Shown here: one piece after another, positions 18,043-28,239 of the stretch
Position numbering within the stretch: the stretch's first letter is position 1
How the letters are laid out: every line of letters starts with the position of its first letter
NCBI RefSeq assembly: GCF_004803855.2
Contig: NZ_CP012552.1
Span: 682,001-746,000 of the forward strand
Origin: Campylobacter sp. RM16192
GTDB lineage: Bacteria; Campylobacterota; Campylobacteria; Campylobacterales; Campylobacteraceae
Direction: 5' to 3'
Length of the DNA: 64,000 nt
Translations under genes and position numbers: made by a program
The notes under the pieces: generated by a model
What the model was told of the DNA's origin: nothing
What the model saw: the letters and a program-made list of their open reading frames with translations, nothing else
Databases searched by the model: none

Positions 18043-20640
18043 TTAAAAGAGTCCTTTTATAAGATCTTTTATCACATCATTTTTATTTATTCCGCCGGTA
18101 GAATTTGTTTCATTGCTGTCACTCTTTGACTTGCCAAGCTTTTTATCTAAAAATCTATCTAGCTCTTTTAGTGCCTTGCCTTTGATATAATCAGAGCTAA
18201 TATTGTACTTAGGATTATCGCTTGCTCCAGTTATATTGATAGCTATATCTGTTTTTTCATAATTCATCTTTACTGGTACATTTATAGCTTTTGTTACGGT
18301 ATTAAATTTACCGTTTGTGACGTTTATTTGACTTCTTGTAGCATTCATATCGGCATTGAAGTCTATTAAATTTTTATCTATAGTTCCGTAAATTTTGCTG
18401 TTTCTGTAAATTTCATCGGTAATATCTCTACCTGTAAAAGTCGCTATAGTCTGAGTAAAATTATTTTTGACAAGTCTTCCTTCATCTACTAAAACATTAA
18501 ATTTACCGATTTGTGTGGCAAGGTTGTAATCTGCAGCCATATCGCCGATTCCGTTATAAATATTGTCAAAACCTAACATATCAGTTAGCCCTTTGGCTGT
18601 AAATTTAGTTAAATTTACTACAAGTTTATTGTCTTTGAGATTTGCGTTAAGATCTCCATTAAATAGCTTGGAGCTTATATTTGCACTCAAATTCTCACCT
18701 TGCTTTTGAGCATCTCCTTTTAAATTTATCGGTCCGTATAGAACGCGATCTGTTAAAAAGCTTATATTTTTAAGTTCTGGTATATCAAGTTCAAATACGC
18801 TTTTTAGGCTGTTTTGATTTATATCAAAGCTACCTTTAGTATTTTTTACTTCAATAAGATTTTTGCCGTTATTTGCTAGCAAATTTGCTATTACGTCAAA
18901 ATTTGCTATGCTTTTTTGTATATTTACATCTGTATTGGCACTAAATTTAAGTCCAGATGGAAGCTTTTTTTCTAGTATCTTGCCCATTTCAGCCTCGTAT
19001 ATCAGTCCGTCTTTAATGTTTACTTTTGCTGTTCCGTTTATATTTTTCATATCAAGTCCGTTTAGATTCACATCAGCATTTATTGTTGCGTTTGCTAAAG
19101 ACTTAGAGCCTATTAGTATAAAAATATCTTTGAGCAGAAGCGAATTTAGACTTGCTGTTAGTTTTTCATCTTTTAAATTTGCTTTGATATTTCCGCCAAG
19201 CGCGTTTCCGTCGATATTTAAGCTTTTTAATTGATTGTTTATTGCGCTTACATCTGCGTTTATATCGACTTTTCCGGATAGTTTTTGCCCAACTATGCTC
19301 TCAAGTTTTGCAAGGTCTTCTAAGTTTAGACTAAATTTGCTTGTAAGGGCTTTTTTATCAATATCATAGGTGCCTTTTAGGTCTTTTAAATTTAGCAAAT
19401 TAGAAAGAAAGTTTACGTCAAATTTCGCTTCTCCATTTTTAACATCAGCATTTGCGTTAAGATTAAAATTTACACCATTAGCAATATCTAAATTTGTAAG
19501 CTTTTTAAATTCGCTTGGATTTAATTTGCCGTTGCTGGCTGTCAGTTTAATACCGCCTGAGATATTTTTTGTATTTTTTATATCATTAAGTACAGCGTCA
19601 CCGTTTACAACTCCGCTTGCGAAGCCTGGAAGTGCCGCAACCTTGATAAGCTCTTCAAGCTTTAATGAGTTTATTTTAGCTGTTAGCTTATCGTTGTTTA
19701 GCACAGCCTTAACGCTACCCCCAAATCCATTTATATCAGCTTCAAGGTTTTTTAGCTGGTTTTTGGTTACGATTGTGTTTCCTTTAATGTTTAGTGCACC
19801 TACGACTTTTTGTTTTATTATAGGTTCAAATTTGGTCAAATCATCTATCATCACTCTAAAATCACTGCTTAGTGTTTGTGAGTTGATATCGTACATGGTA
19901 TTTTCGCTTCCTGCTACAACTATAGGCGTCACAAAGGCTGTTTTGGCATTTACTAGCCAATCTTTTATGTTGGCTTTTATTGCTCCATTTGCATTGAAAT
20001 TTGAAGGCAATGTGATATTAAAGTCTTTTGCGATTAAAGCATTATTAGTTTTAATGTTTAAAACATCGATATTTGCTGTTCCGTTTGGTTTGCCGTTCTC
20101 ATCCGCTATATTTGCTACAATATCTATTTTGCCGTTAGCGTATATCGGCTGACTTGCTAAAGCCAGAGCCTTATCAACCTCTATGTTTTTCGCATCTAAA
20201 ATAAGCGCAAGCGGTTTATAATCCTTTAAATTTGCTGCAAATTTTAGACTAGAACCAAGTAAATTTCCCGCTCCATCTGCATTAAAATCGTTAAATTTTC
20301 CTTTGGCTGTTCCTGAAAATAACATCTTTTCTTTAAGCTCAACGCCAAGAGAGACTAGATTATCCACTACTACGTCATATTTAAGATCAAGAGTTTGACC
20401 AAACACCGATAGTCCTCCGGCCACTTTGGCGTTTATTTCGCTATTTATATTTGTTGCTATATCAATAGTTGTAGGCCTTATCTGAAATTTGTCAAATTTG
20501 ACGTTAAATCCGCTTTTTTCTTTAATAATATTTTCGACATAAGGCTTTACGATCCCGTTTCCAAAATCAGTAAAAGCGATGATATAAGAGCCAAAAAGCA
20601 ACAATATAATAAGTCCAAGTATGACAGCTAGGATTCGCAT
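18043..20640 (-). CDS. AsmA-like large periplasmic protein
   Basis: An 865-residue protein with one N-terminal membrane anchor (ILAVILGLIILLLFGSYIIAF, residues ~3-23) and a long periplasmic part of repeating beta-strand segments (NIKGN.., ANLKDNKLTASLNSL) typical of AsmA/TamB/YhdP-like bridge proteins involved in lipid transport or outer-membrane assembly. Internal repeats of ~100 residues (L..I.G...A.LKD.KLTA.LNSL.L..I) are visible at least four times. It is divergent from groESL, as Cj1219c is in C. jejuni. The role is inferred from fold only. Confidence 0.82.
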   Translation of the reverse strand: MRILAVILGLIILLLFGSYIIAFTDFGNGIVKPYVENIIKEKSGFNVKFDKFQIRPTTIDIATNINSEINAKVAGGLSVFGQTLDLKYDVVVDNLVSLGVELKEKMLFSGTAKGKFNDFNADGAGNLLGSSLKFAANLKDYKPLALILDAKNIEVDKALALASQPIYANGKIDIVANIADENGKPNGTANIDVLNIKTNNALIAKDFNITLPSNFNANGAIKANIKDWLVNAKTAFVTPIVVAGSENTMYDINSQTLSSDFRVMIDDLTKFEPIIKQKVVGALNIKGNTIVTKNQLKNLEADINGFGGSVKAVLNNDKLTAKINSLKLEELIKVAALPGFASGVVNGDAVLNDIKNTKNISGGIKLTASNGKLNPSEFKKLTNLDIANGVNFNLNANADVKNGEAKFDVNFLSNLLNLKDLKGTYDIDKKALTSKFSLNLEDLAKLESIVGQKLSGKVDINADVSAINNQLKSLNIDGNALGGNIKANLKDEKLTASLNSLLLKDIFILIGSKSLANATINADVNLNGLDMKNINGTAKVNIKDGLIYEAEMGKILEKKLPSGLKFSANTDVNIQKSIANFDVIANLLANNGKNLIEVKNTKGSFDINQNSLKSVFELDIPELKNISFLTDRVLYGPINLKGDAQKQGENLSANISSKLFNGDLNANLKDNKLVVNLTKFTAKGLTDMLGFDNIYNGIGDMAADYNLATQIGKFNVLVDEGRLVKNNFTQTIATFTGRDITDEIYRNSKIYGTIDKNLIDFNADMNATRSQINVTNGKFNTVTKAINVPVKMNYEKTDIAINITGASDNPKYNISSDYIKGKALKELDRFLDKKLGKSKSDSNETNSTGGINKNDVIKDLIKGLF

Positions 20641-20722
20641 AGTTTTCCTTTACATTTAATTTATACATTCATGGAAGTTTAGTTATATAGACTAAACTTT
20701 ACTAAGGAATTTGACTAATTTA

Positions 20723-20751
20723 TTGACAAATTCAAAAAAATATCATATACT
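20723..20751 (+). promoter_or_regulatory. Sigma70 promoter of groESL
   Basis: Consensus TTGACA (20723-20728) and TATACT (20746-20751) with a 17-base spacer, the strongest sigma70 match I saw in the window. It lies two bases upstream of the CIRCE operator. Confidence 0.82.
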
Positions 20752-20752
20752 T

Positions 20753-20779
20753 TCATCACTCAAAATAAAAGAGTGCTAA
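20753..20779 (+). promoter_or_regulatory. CIRCE operator (HrcA binding site), degenerate left arm
   Basis: Arms TCATCACTC and GAGTGCTAA with a 9-base spacer. The right arm equals the CIRCE consensus GAGTGCTAA; the left arm differs from TTAGCACTC at several outer positions. Placement right after the -10 box would let HrcA block groESL transcription until heat shock. hrcA itself is not in the window. Confidence 0.8.
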
Positions 20780-20807
20780 AAATGAAAATTAACCAAAAGG
20801 ATGAATT

Positions 20808-21068
20808 ATGAATTTTCAACCATTAGGCAAGCGTGTATTAGTTGAACGCCTTGAGGACGTTAAAACAACAGCAACAGGTATTATTATACCTGACAATGCT
20901 AAAGAAAAACCTTTAAGTGGCAAAGTTTTAGCTGTGGGCAGCGAAGTTGAGTGCGTAAAAGCGGGCGATGAAGTAGTGTTTGGAAAATATGCTGGAACAG
21001 AGATCACACTTGAAGCAAAAACATATCTTGTACTAAATTTAGATGATGTTTTGGGCGTTATAAAATAA
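20808..21068 (+). CDS. groES: Co-chaperonin GroES
   Basis: An 86-residue GroES that caps GroEL. The N-terminal [15 protein letters not shown], the mobile loop around [16 protein letters not shown] and the C-terminal [17 protein letters not shown] are all family-typical and the length is normal. AAAGGATG precedes the ATG. It is followed by groEL after 27 bases; the promoter and CIRCE element lie upstream. Confidence 0.97.
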   Translation: MNFQPLGKRVLVERLEDVKTTATGIIIPDNAKEKPLSGKVLAVGSEVECVKAGDEVVFGKYAGTEITLEAKTYLVLNLDDVLGVIK

Positions 21069-21092
21069 GTTAAAATCAAATATTAAGGATAA

Positions 21093-22733
<1,641 letters not shown>

Positions 22734-22751
22734 GCTGCCAGTAATAAAATC

Positions 22752-22775
22752 CCCCTTTGTAAACAAGCAAAGGGG
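22752..22775. terminator. Terminator between groEL and the convergent ABC operon
   Basis: An 8-bp G/C-rich stem CCCCTTTG / CAAAGGGG with an 8-base loop between the convergent ends. The minus-strand side is followed by a T-rich tract (GATTTTATT), so it fits the amino-acid transporter operon best and may act both ways. Confidence 0.72.
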
Positions 22776-22805
22776 AATCAATTTATATATTCTTCTCTTA
22801 AAAAG

Positions 22806-23633
22806 TTATAATTTTCCACCTTCTACTACAAGAGATTTCGGATTTACACTATCACCATATATTGGTTTAAGTGTGGCATCGTATGCTTTGTGAAAGAAAT
22901 TTTCTTTTCCAAGTTCGATTATTTCATTATTTATCCACTCAAGTAGAGCTTTGTTGCCTTTTTTGACTGCAGGTGCTATTGCATCTACATCGCCAAGCGA
23001 CTCTATACCTACTACAAAGCCAGGATTTTCTTTAGCCCATGCGAAAAGTAGGGCATTATCGTGAGCTAGGGCTACACCTCTTTTATCTAATAGTGCGCCA
23101 AATGTCTCTGTATTTTGATCATATTTTAAAAGCTCAATATCAGGATGTTTTTTTGTGAAGTACGCATCAGCTGTAGTTCCTTTATTTACGATCAATTTTT
23201 TGCCTTTTAGCTCGTTTATGTCTTTTATGACTTTACCTTCAGGACTAACTATGCCAAGTGATACTTTCATATAGGGAAGTGCGAAATCAACTACTCTAGC
23301 GCGCTCTTTTGTATGTGTAAAATTGGCTAGAATAATATCAACTTTGTCAGCAACTAAAAATTCAACCCTACTAGCAGCCTCTACAAGCTCAAATTTTACC
23401 TTGCTTTCGTCGCCAAGCAGATCTTTTGCTATACGTTTTGCAAAGTAGATATCATATCCCTGATTTTTGCCATTTTTATCGACATATCCAAATGGAGGTT
23501 TGTCGCTAAAAACTCCTATGCGCACGTATCCGCGCTCTTTTATTTTGGCTAAAGTGTCGTTTGCTTCGGCTACGTGAGCTGTTAAAAATACAGTGGCGAA
23601 GATTGCCAAAAATGAAAGCATAAATTTTCTCAT
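22806..23633 (-). CDS. Amino-acid ABC transporter substrate-binding protein, CjaA-like
   Basis: A 275-residue periplasmic binding protein of the SBP_bac_3 family. It closely resembles C. jejuni CjaA (cysteine binder), e.g. GVFSDKPPFGYVDKNG, VDIILANFTHTKERA, LIVNKGTTADAYFTKKHP and the ending VEGGKL. The signal peptide MRKFMLSFLAIFATVFLTAHVAEA has no lipobox cysteine, so this copy should be free in the periplasm. It is the last gene of the minus-strand operon with two permeases and an ATPase. Cysteine as substrate is an inference from the CjaA resemblance. Confidence 0.9.
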   Translation of the reverse strand: MRKFMLSFLAIFATVFLTAHVAEANDTLAKIKERGYVRIGVFSDKPPFGYVDKNGKNQGYDIYFAKRIAKDLLGDESKVKFELVEAASRVEFLVADKVDIILANFTHTKERARVVDFALPYMKVSLGIVSPEGKVIKDINELKGKKLIVNKGTTADAYFTKKHPDIELLKYDQNTETFGALLDKRGVALAHDNALLFAWAKENPGFVVGIESLGDVDAIAPAVKKGNKALLEWINNEIIELGKENFFHKAYDATLKPIYGDSVNPKSLVVEGGKL

Positions 23634-23694
23634 TCTTTTTCCTTTGATTGAAATAAGATAAATTATGCAATAAATTTGACTAACAAATACTTAA

Positions 23695-24432
23695 TTAAAA
23701 TGAAAATAGATTTAGAAATTTCTTTGCACGTTCCGTTTTTGGACTTGTAAAAAATTCGTTAGGTGTATTTTCTTCTACTATTTCACCGGCATCCATAAAT
23801 ATTATGCGGTCTGCAACGGCACGAGCAAATTCCATTTCATGAGTTACAATTAGCATTGTCATGCCATCTTTGGCTAAATTTATTATTACGTCTAGTACTT
23901 CACGTACAATTTCAGGATCAAGGGCTGCCGTAACCTCATCAAATAGCATTAGGTCTGGGTTCATACAAAGCGCTCTTACTATTGCTATTCTTTGTTTTTG
24001 ACCACCGCTTAACTCCTTGGGATATGAGTATTTTTTACTGCTTAAGCCAACTTTTGCTAGCCACATGTCAGCTTCTTTTTCTACCTCTTTTTTATCTCTT
24101 TTTTGTGCCTTTATCGGCCCTAGTAGGATATTATCTATTACGTTCATATGGTCAAATAATTCATAGCTTTGAAAGACCATGCCTACATATTGCCTAATTT
24201 TAGTCCAGTCCTTAAAGTCTTTTGTGATTACTTGATTGTGGATTATTATCTCTCCATTTTCAATATGTTCTAAACCGTTTATGCATCTAAGCGTAGTGCT
24301 TTTGCCACAACCTGAAGGTCCTAAGATAACGACAACTTCGCCACTTTTTACATTTAAATTTATATTTTTAAGTGCCTTAGTCTGTCCGTAAAATTTATCC
24401 AAATTTTTGAGTTGTAAGATATATTTGTCCAT
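23695..24432 (-). CDS. Polar amino-acid ABC transporter ATP-binding protein
   Basis: A 245-residue ABC ATPase of the GlnQ/PebC type. Walker [10 protein letters not shown] (~residue 38), signature [15 protein letters not shown] (~143) and Walker [14 protein letters not shown] (~165) are intact. It powers import by the two permeases encoded directly upstream. The Walker B stretch reads DEVTAALD where DEPTSALD is common. It lies eight bases after the second permease gene and 61 bases before the binding protein. Confidence 0.94.
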   Translation of the reverse strand: MDKYILQLKNLDKFYGQTKALKNINLNVKSGEVVVILGPSGCGKSTTLRCINGLEHIENGEIIIHNQVITKDFKDWTKIRQYVGMVFQSYELFDHMNVIDNILLGPIKAQKRDKKEVEKEADMWLAKVGLSSKKYSYPKELSGGQKQRIAIVRALCMNPDLMLFDEVTAALDPEIVREVLDVIINLAKDGMTMLIVTHEMEFARAVADRIIFMDAGEIVEENTPNEFFTSPKTERAKKFLNLFSF

Positions 24433-24440
24433 TTAAATTC

Positions 24441-25109
24441 CTAGCCCCATCTCTCTTCAAGTCGCTTTGAAAGCTTTGAAATAGGATAACATATAATAAA
24501 ATATAGAAAAAATATAAAGCCGTATATCCAAAACGGCGCCATATTATTTGTAAATACGTGATTTTCTATAATCTGCTGGCCGACTTTGACGACTTCAACG
24601 ACTCCTATTAATACTACTATTGAGGTTGTTTTTATCATCCTGCTTAGTAAATTTACGGCTCCAGGTACCAGACGGCGCATAGCAAGAGGGATGATGACAT
24701 ATATGTAAATTTGAGCCTTATTCAGTCCGAGTGATGATGCGCTTTCAAATTGATGCTTAGGTATTGAAGTTATCGCACCTCGCACTATATCCATCATCTC
24801 AAATACTCCCCAAACGCTAAATACTAAAAGCGAAGCCGCAAATGCACTGATATGAAGCCCTAAAGCTCTGCTTACTCCGAAGTAAAATATAAACAACCAT
24901 ACTATAGTAGGCATAATACGGACTATTTCAAGGCAAATTTTGCAAATCCAATATATAAATTTATTTTTTGAACTCATTAAAACGCCCATAAATAAACCGC
25001 CAAATACAGAAATAACTATCGATATTATAGAGATTTCAAGGCTTACTATAAGTCCTCCGCCAAGGCGCATTAAATTTTGCACGTCAAATAAGATGCTAGC
25101 TCCTTGCAC
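24441..25109 (-). CDS. Amino-acid ABC transporter permease 2
   Basis: A 222-residue inner-membrane permease of the HisMQ type, with about five helices and the EAA loop ESASSLGLNKAQIYIYVIIP that contacts the ATPase. The start overlaps the end of permease 1 by 14 bases, indicating coupled translation. With permease 1 it forms the heterodimeric channel of the importer. Confidence 0.92.
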   Translation of the reverse strand: MQGASILFDVQNLMRLGGGLIVSLEISIISIVISVFGGLFMGVLMSSKNKFIYWICKICLEIVRIMPTIVWLFIFYFGVSRALGLHISAFAASLLVFSVWGVFEMMDIVRGAITSIPKHQFESASSLGLNKAQIYIYVIIPLAMRRLVPGAVNLLSRMIKTTSIVVLIGVVEVVKVGQQIIENHVFTNNMAPFWIYGFIFFLYFIICYPISKLSKRLEERWG

Positions 25110-25749
25110 GCTTCATCCTTTTTTCAAGCCAAGTTAAAAGAAGTGAAGTTGGCAAAATAATTATAAGATAGCTGATAACTAGCATAAATAGCGCTTCGTC
25201 GGTCATGTAGTATAAGCCTATTATATCTTTTGCTACATATACAAGGTCAGCAAGTGCTACTATGCTAACTATTGATGTCTCTTTTAGTAGAAAGATGATG
25301 TTTGCGCTTATGCTAGGAAGAGCAACTCCAAATGCTTGAGGCAATATAACGTACATAAGAAGTTGATTTTGATTTAGTCCTACGCTAAGCCCGGCTTCAA
25401 GCTGAGATCGTTTTACCGATTCAAATCCCAATCTAAAACTTTCTGCCATATAGCTTCCTCCAAGAAAGGCAAGTCCTATGACAGCACAAGAAAATGAACT
25501 TAGGCTAATTCCAAGTTTTGGCAGTCCGTAATAAAGGAAAAATAGCTGAATAAGTAACGGTGTATTTCGACTAAGCTCTACGTATCCGTCTACTATAGGA
25601 TTTAAAAATTTGATCTTATAAAATTTAGTCGCCATACATAAAATCCCTATAATAATAGAGATTAAAATACCGTAAAATGCGAGCTTTAGTGTTAGAATCC
25701 CAGCCTTTATGTACATAGGATAGAATTCAGCTATAAATTCAAAATCCAT
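25096..25749 (-). CDS. Amino-acid ABC transporter permease 1
   Basis: A 217-residue HisMQ-type permease: five helices, the family motif ELSRNTPLLIQLFFLYYGLP and the EAA loop EAGLSVGLNQNQLLMYVILPQAF. It is the first gene of the four-gene minus-strand operon (permease, permease, ATPase, binding protein). About 100 bases separate it from tsdA, transcribed in the same direction. Confidence 0.92.
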   Translation of the reverse strand: MDFEFIAEFYPMYIKAGILTLKLAFYGILISIIIGILCMATKFYKIKFLNPIVDGYVELSRNTPLLIQLFFLYYGLPKLGISLSSFSCAVIGLAFLGGSYMAESFRLGFESVKRSQLEAGLSVGLNQNQLLMYVILPQAFGVALPSISANIIFLLKETSIVSIVALADLVYVAKDIIGLYYMTDEALFMLVISYLIIILPTSLLLTWLEKRMKRARS

Positions 25750-25851
25750 AAAATTTTTAGCCTAGTTTTTTAAAATTTTTGCGAGATTTTAGCGTATTAA
25801 TACTAAATTTAAAGACAAAATTAGTATTAATACAGCTATTCAAAGAAAAAT

Positions 25852-26841
25852 TTATTTTTTAAGCATAGGTTTGTAAGGTCCAAATCTATGAGCGTTCTCG
25901 TCAAATCCGTCGTTGTAAGGTCCTACGTCCATATCCATAGGTTTGATATCAAGATCAGGGAAGTCTTTCTCGCGGCCTTGTTTGATCGGTCTTTCGTGTG
26001 AGTTCATATAGGCTGTCACGTCGTAAGCCTCTTCCCAAGTTAGGGTCGCATCGCCTTGAGGCATCGTTGATTTGACATACTGAGCGCCTTTTATGAGGCG
26101 GTACATGCCAGCTCCAGTGTTATAGCTATCTTTACCCCAAAGAGCTGGGAATACATAATAATCTCCGCCGTTTGCAAAGTCAGGATTTACCATACCTTCG
26201 CCGTTTTCTCCGTGGCACGCAGCACATCTAGCGGCGTAAATTTCTTTACCTTTTTTAGGATCGGCGGCGCGGTCTATATACTCAGCCTTAACTAGTCCTT
26301 GACCTTTAACCTTTGCGCCCACTTCGTATCCTGTTGATAGCCAGTGCATGTAAGTTACCATCGCGCGCATCTCTTTTGAGTTTGCAGGGATCGGCTTGCC
26401 TGACATTGAGCGTTGGAAGCAGCCGTTTATGCGGTCTTGAAGAGTTACGACCTGATCTGCTCTTGAGTTGTATTGAGGAAATCTAGCTGTAATTCCTACG
26501 AAAGGAGAGTGCCCTGGCTCAACTCCGCCTTTTGAGTGACAACTTGAACAGGATAGATTGTTGCCAGCAAAGCGCTTTTTCTCATCTTTTGCCATAGGGC
26601 CAAGGTATCTTGAAGTTTCGTTTAATAGCTTTGAGCCAAATATAACGGTTTTTGCATAAGGAGAGTCACCAAGTTTAGCTTCGTCTATTACGCCGTTTTC
26701 GTCAATTCCCACAGGAAGCTTAAATTCCTGAACTTTAACCTCAAATGGATAGGCACCCTTAGCCTTGTCTTTTGCTGCATCAAATGCAAAAGAGCTTGTT
26801 AGCACAAACGGCACAGCCATGAGTAGAAAACTATTCTTCAT
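25852..26841 (-). CDS. tsdA: Dihaem cytochrome c TsdA (thiosulfate dehydrogenase / tetrathionate reductase)
   Basis: A 329-residue periplasmic c-type cytochrome with signal peptide (MKNSFLLMAVPFVLTSSFA). Two haem motifs are present: CSSCH (98-102) and CAACH (206-210). The TsdA signature DRINGCFQRSMSGKP places Cys141 as the unusual thiolate ligand of haem 1, and Met260 (STMPQG) is a candidate ligand of haem 2. TsdA interconverts two thiosulfate and tetrathionate; the C. jejuni enzyme is known to work as a tetrathionate reductase as well. The preferred direction cannot be read from sequence. RBS AAGGAGA. Confidence 0.92.
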   Translation of the reverse strand: MKNSFLLMAVPFVLTSSFAFDAAKDKAKGAYPFEVKVQEFKLPVGIDENGVIDEAKLGDSPYAKTVIFGSKLLNETSRYLGPMAKDEKKRFAGNNLSCSSCHSKGGVEPGHSPFVGITARFPQYNSRADQVVTLQDRINGCFQRSMSGKPIPANSKEMRAMVTYMHWLSTGYEVGAKVKGQGLVKAEYIDRAADPKKGKEIYAARCAACHGENGEGMVNPDFANGGDYYVFPALWGKDSYNTGAGMYRLIKGAQYVKSTMPQGDATLTWEEAYDVTAYMNSHERPIKQGREKDFPDLDIKPMDMDVGPYNDGFDENAHRFGPYKPMLKK

Positions 26842-26954
26842 AAAATCTCCTTATAATAAAAATTATTTAAATTTTATTTAAAATATATTTTTGGAATATT
26901 ACACAAATTTATTGTAAATAATATTTAATTTTTAAAACTAGAATTTTTTTAATA

Positions 26955-26963
26955 TGTTACAAT
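26955..26963 (+). promoter_or_regulatory. Extended -10 promoter element
   Basis: TGT-TACAAT about 29 bases upstream of the ATG at 26992, with the same string as at 1699-1707. It probably drives the small membrane protein, deiminase and CDF genes. Confidence 0.42.
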
Positions 26964-26991
26964 TAGTTTTGATTTTGAGCAGAGAGATTTT

Positions 26992-27246
26992 ATGGATATT
27001 TTTCAATTTATCGGATTTTTAGGCATGATTTGCATCGTGCTTGCATATTTTTTTCTCCAGATTGGCAAGATGACAAGCGCTGATTTAAGCTATCAGTTCA
27101 TAAATTTAGCAGGAGCTATACTGCTTATCATCTCGCTTTTCGTACATTTTAATTTAGGTTCATTTTTGATAGAAGTATTTTGGATTTTTATAACACTATA
27201 TGGAATTTTTAAAATTTATAAAGATAAAAGAGAAGTTAAGGAGTAA
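26992..27246 (+). CDS. Small membrane protein, CBU_0592-like
   Basis: An 84-residue protein with three predicted membrane helices (FIGFLGMICIVLAYFFLQIG; FINLAGAILLIISLFV; LIEVFWIFITLYGIFKIY). It resembles the small CBU_0592-type membrane domain, whose function is not known. It ends three bases before the TTG of the deiminase gene and so is probably co-transcribed with it. Confidence 0.82.
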   Translation: MDIFQFIGFLGMICIVLAYFFLQIGKMTSADLSYQFINLAGAILLIISLFVHFNLGSFLIEVFWIFITLYGIFKIYKDKREVKE

Positions 27247-27249
27247 ATC

Positions 27250-28239
27250 TTGAGAGCTTATGCAGAGTGGGAAAAACAAGAGTTGATATTTTTATCGCTT
27301 CCTCATGAAAACAGCGACTGGAAGCCATATTTAAATGAAATTTTAGATAGCTATGAAGAGCTTGTGGCGGCTATCGTGCCTTTTCAAAAGGTAGTTTTGA
27401 TTTGTCCCGATGAGGAAATTTTTAACTCAAGATTTGCTAAATTTGATAATGTAGAGTTTATAAAGATCGACACAGATGATACTTGGATACGCGATTACGG
27501 GATGATTGACATTGAAAATGGCGATAAAATTTTAAGCTATGATTTTAAATTTAACGCTTGGGGCGGGAAATTTGAGAGTTCAAAAGATAATGCCGTAAAT
27601 TTAGAGCTTGCCAAGCATTTTAAAAGCGATCTGCGCGAAGTTGATTTTATATTAGAGGGCGGAAGTATCGAATTTGATGGGCAGGGCACTTTACTAACTA
27701 CCGAAACTTGCCTTTTAAACGATAACCGAAATTCAAAATTTAATAAAGAGCAGATAGAAGCCAAGCTAAAAGAGCTTTTTGGCTTAAAACGCGTTATCTG
27801 GTTAAAGCATGGCTTTATAAAGGGCGATGATACCGACTCTCACGTTGATACCTTGGCTAGGTTTATCTCGTCTGATACGATCGCTTATGCTTGCACGGAT
27901 GATAAAGACGATGAGCACTATGAAGAGCTTAAAAAGATGAAGCAAGAGCTTGAGACTACGGGATTTAAACTACTTGAGCTGCCGCTTCCAAAAGCTAAAT
28001 TTTATGAAGGCAAGAGGCTAGGGTGCACATATGCAAATTTTATCTTTGTAAATGGCGCTTTGATCGTGCCTACGTATAACGATCCAAACGATAAAATCGT
28101 GCTTGAAAGGCTTGCAAAGGCACTTCCTGATCACAAAATCATAGGCGTAAATTCGCTCGTTTTTGTGCGTCAAAACGGTTCGCTTCACTGCTCAAGTCAA
28201 AATAGGTTTTTAAGAAGAGATGGATCGGATAGAAAATAA
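27250..28239 (+). CDS. aguA: Agmatine deiminase family protein
   Basis: A 329-residue guanidine-modifying enzyme (PAD_porph/AguA fold). Catalytic-type segments visible: DTWIRDYG, LEGGSIEFDG, DTDSHVDTLARF and the C-terminal SLHC with nucleophile Cys314. It hydrolyses agmatine to N-carbamoylputrescine and ammonia; some relatives act on peptidyl-arginine. The start is TTG with AAGGAG nine bases upstream; no ATG fits. The amidase for the next step is encoded at 29162. It matches Cj0949c in C. jejuni. The last 20 bases overlap the CDF gene. Confidence 0.9.
   Translation: MRAYAEWEKQELIFLSLPHENSDWKPYLNEILDSYEELVAAIVPFQKVVLICPDEEIFNSRFAKFDNVEFIKIDTDDTWIRDYGMIDIENGDKILSYDFKFNAWGGKFESSKDNAVNLELAKHFKSDLREVDFILEGGSIEFDGQGTLLTTETCLLNDNRNSKFNKEQIEAKLKELFGLKRVIWLKHGFIKGDDTDSHVDTLARFISSDTIAYACTDDKDDEHYEELKKMKQELETTGFKLLELPLPKAKFYEGKRLGCTYANFIFVNGALIVPTYNDPNDKIVLERLAKALPDHKIIGVNSLVFVRQNGSLHCSSQNRFLRRDGSDRK

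Noticed and set aside
18863-20152. Long plus-strand ORFs opposite the AsmA-like gene, up to 260 residues
   Set aside because: They mirror the real gene's codon pattern (Phe/Ser/Leu-rich), show no domain and lack an RBS.
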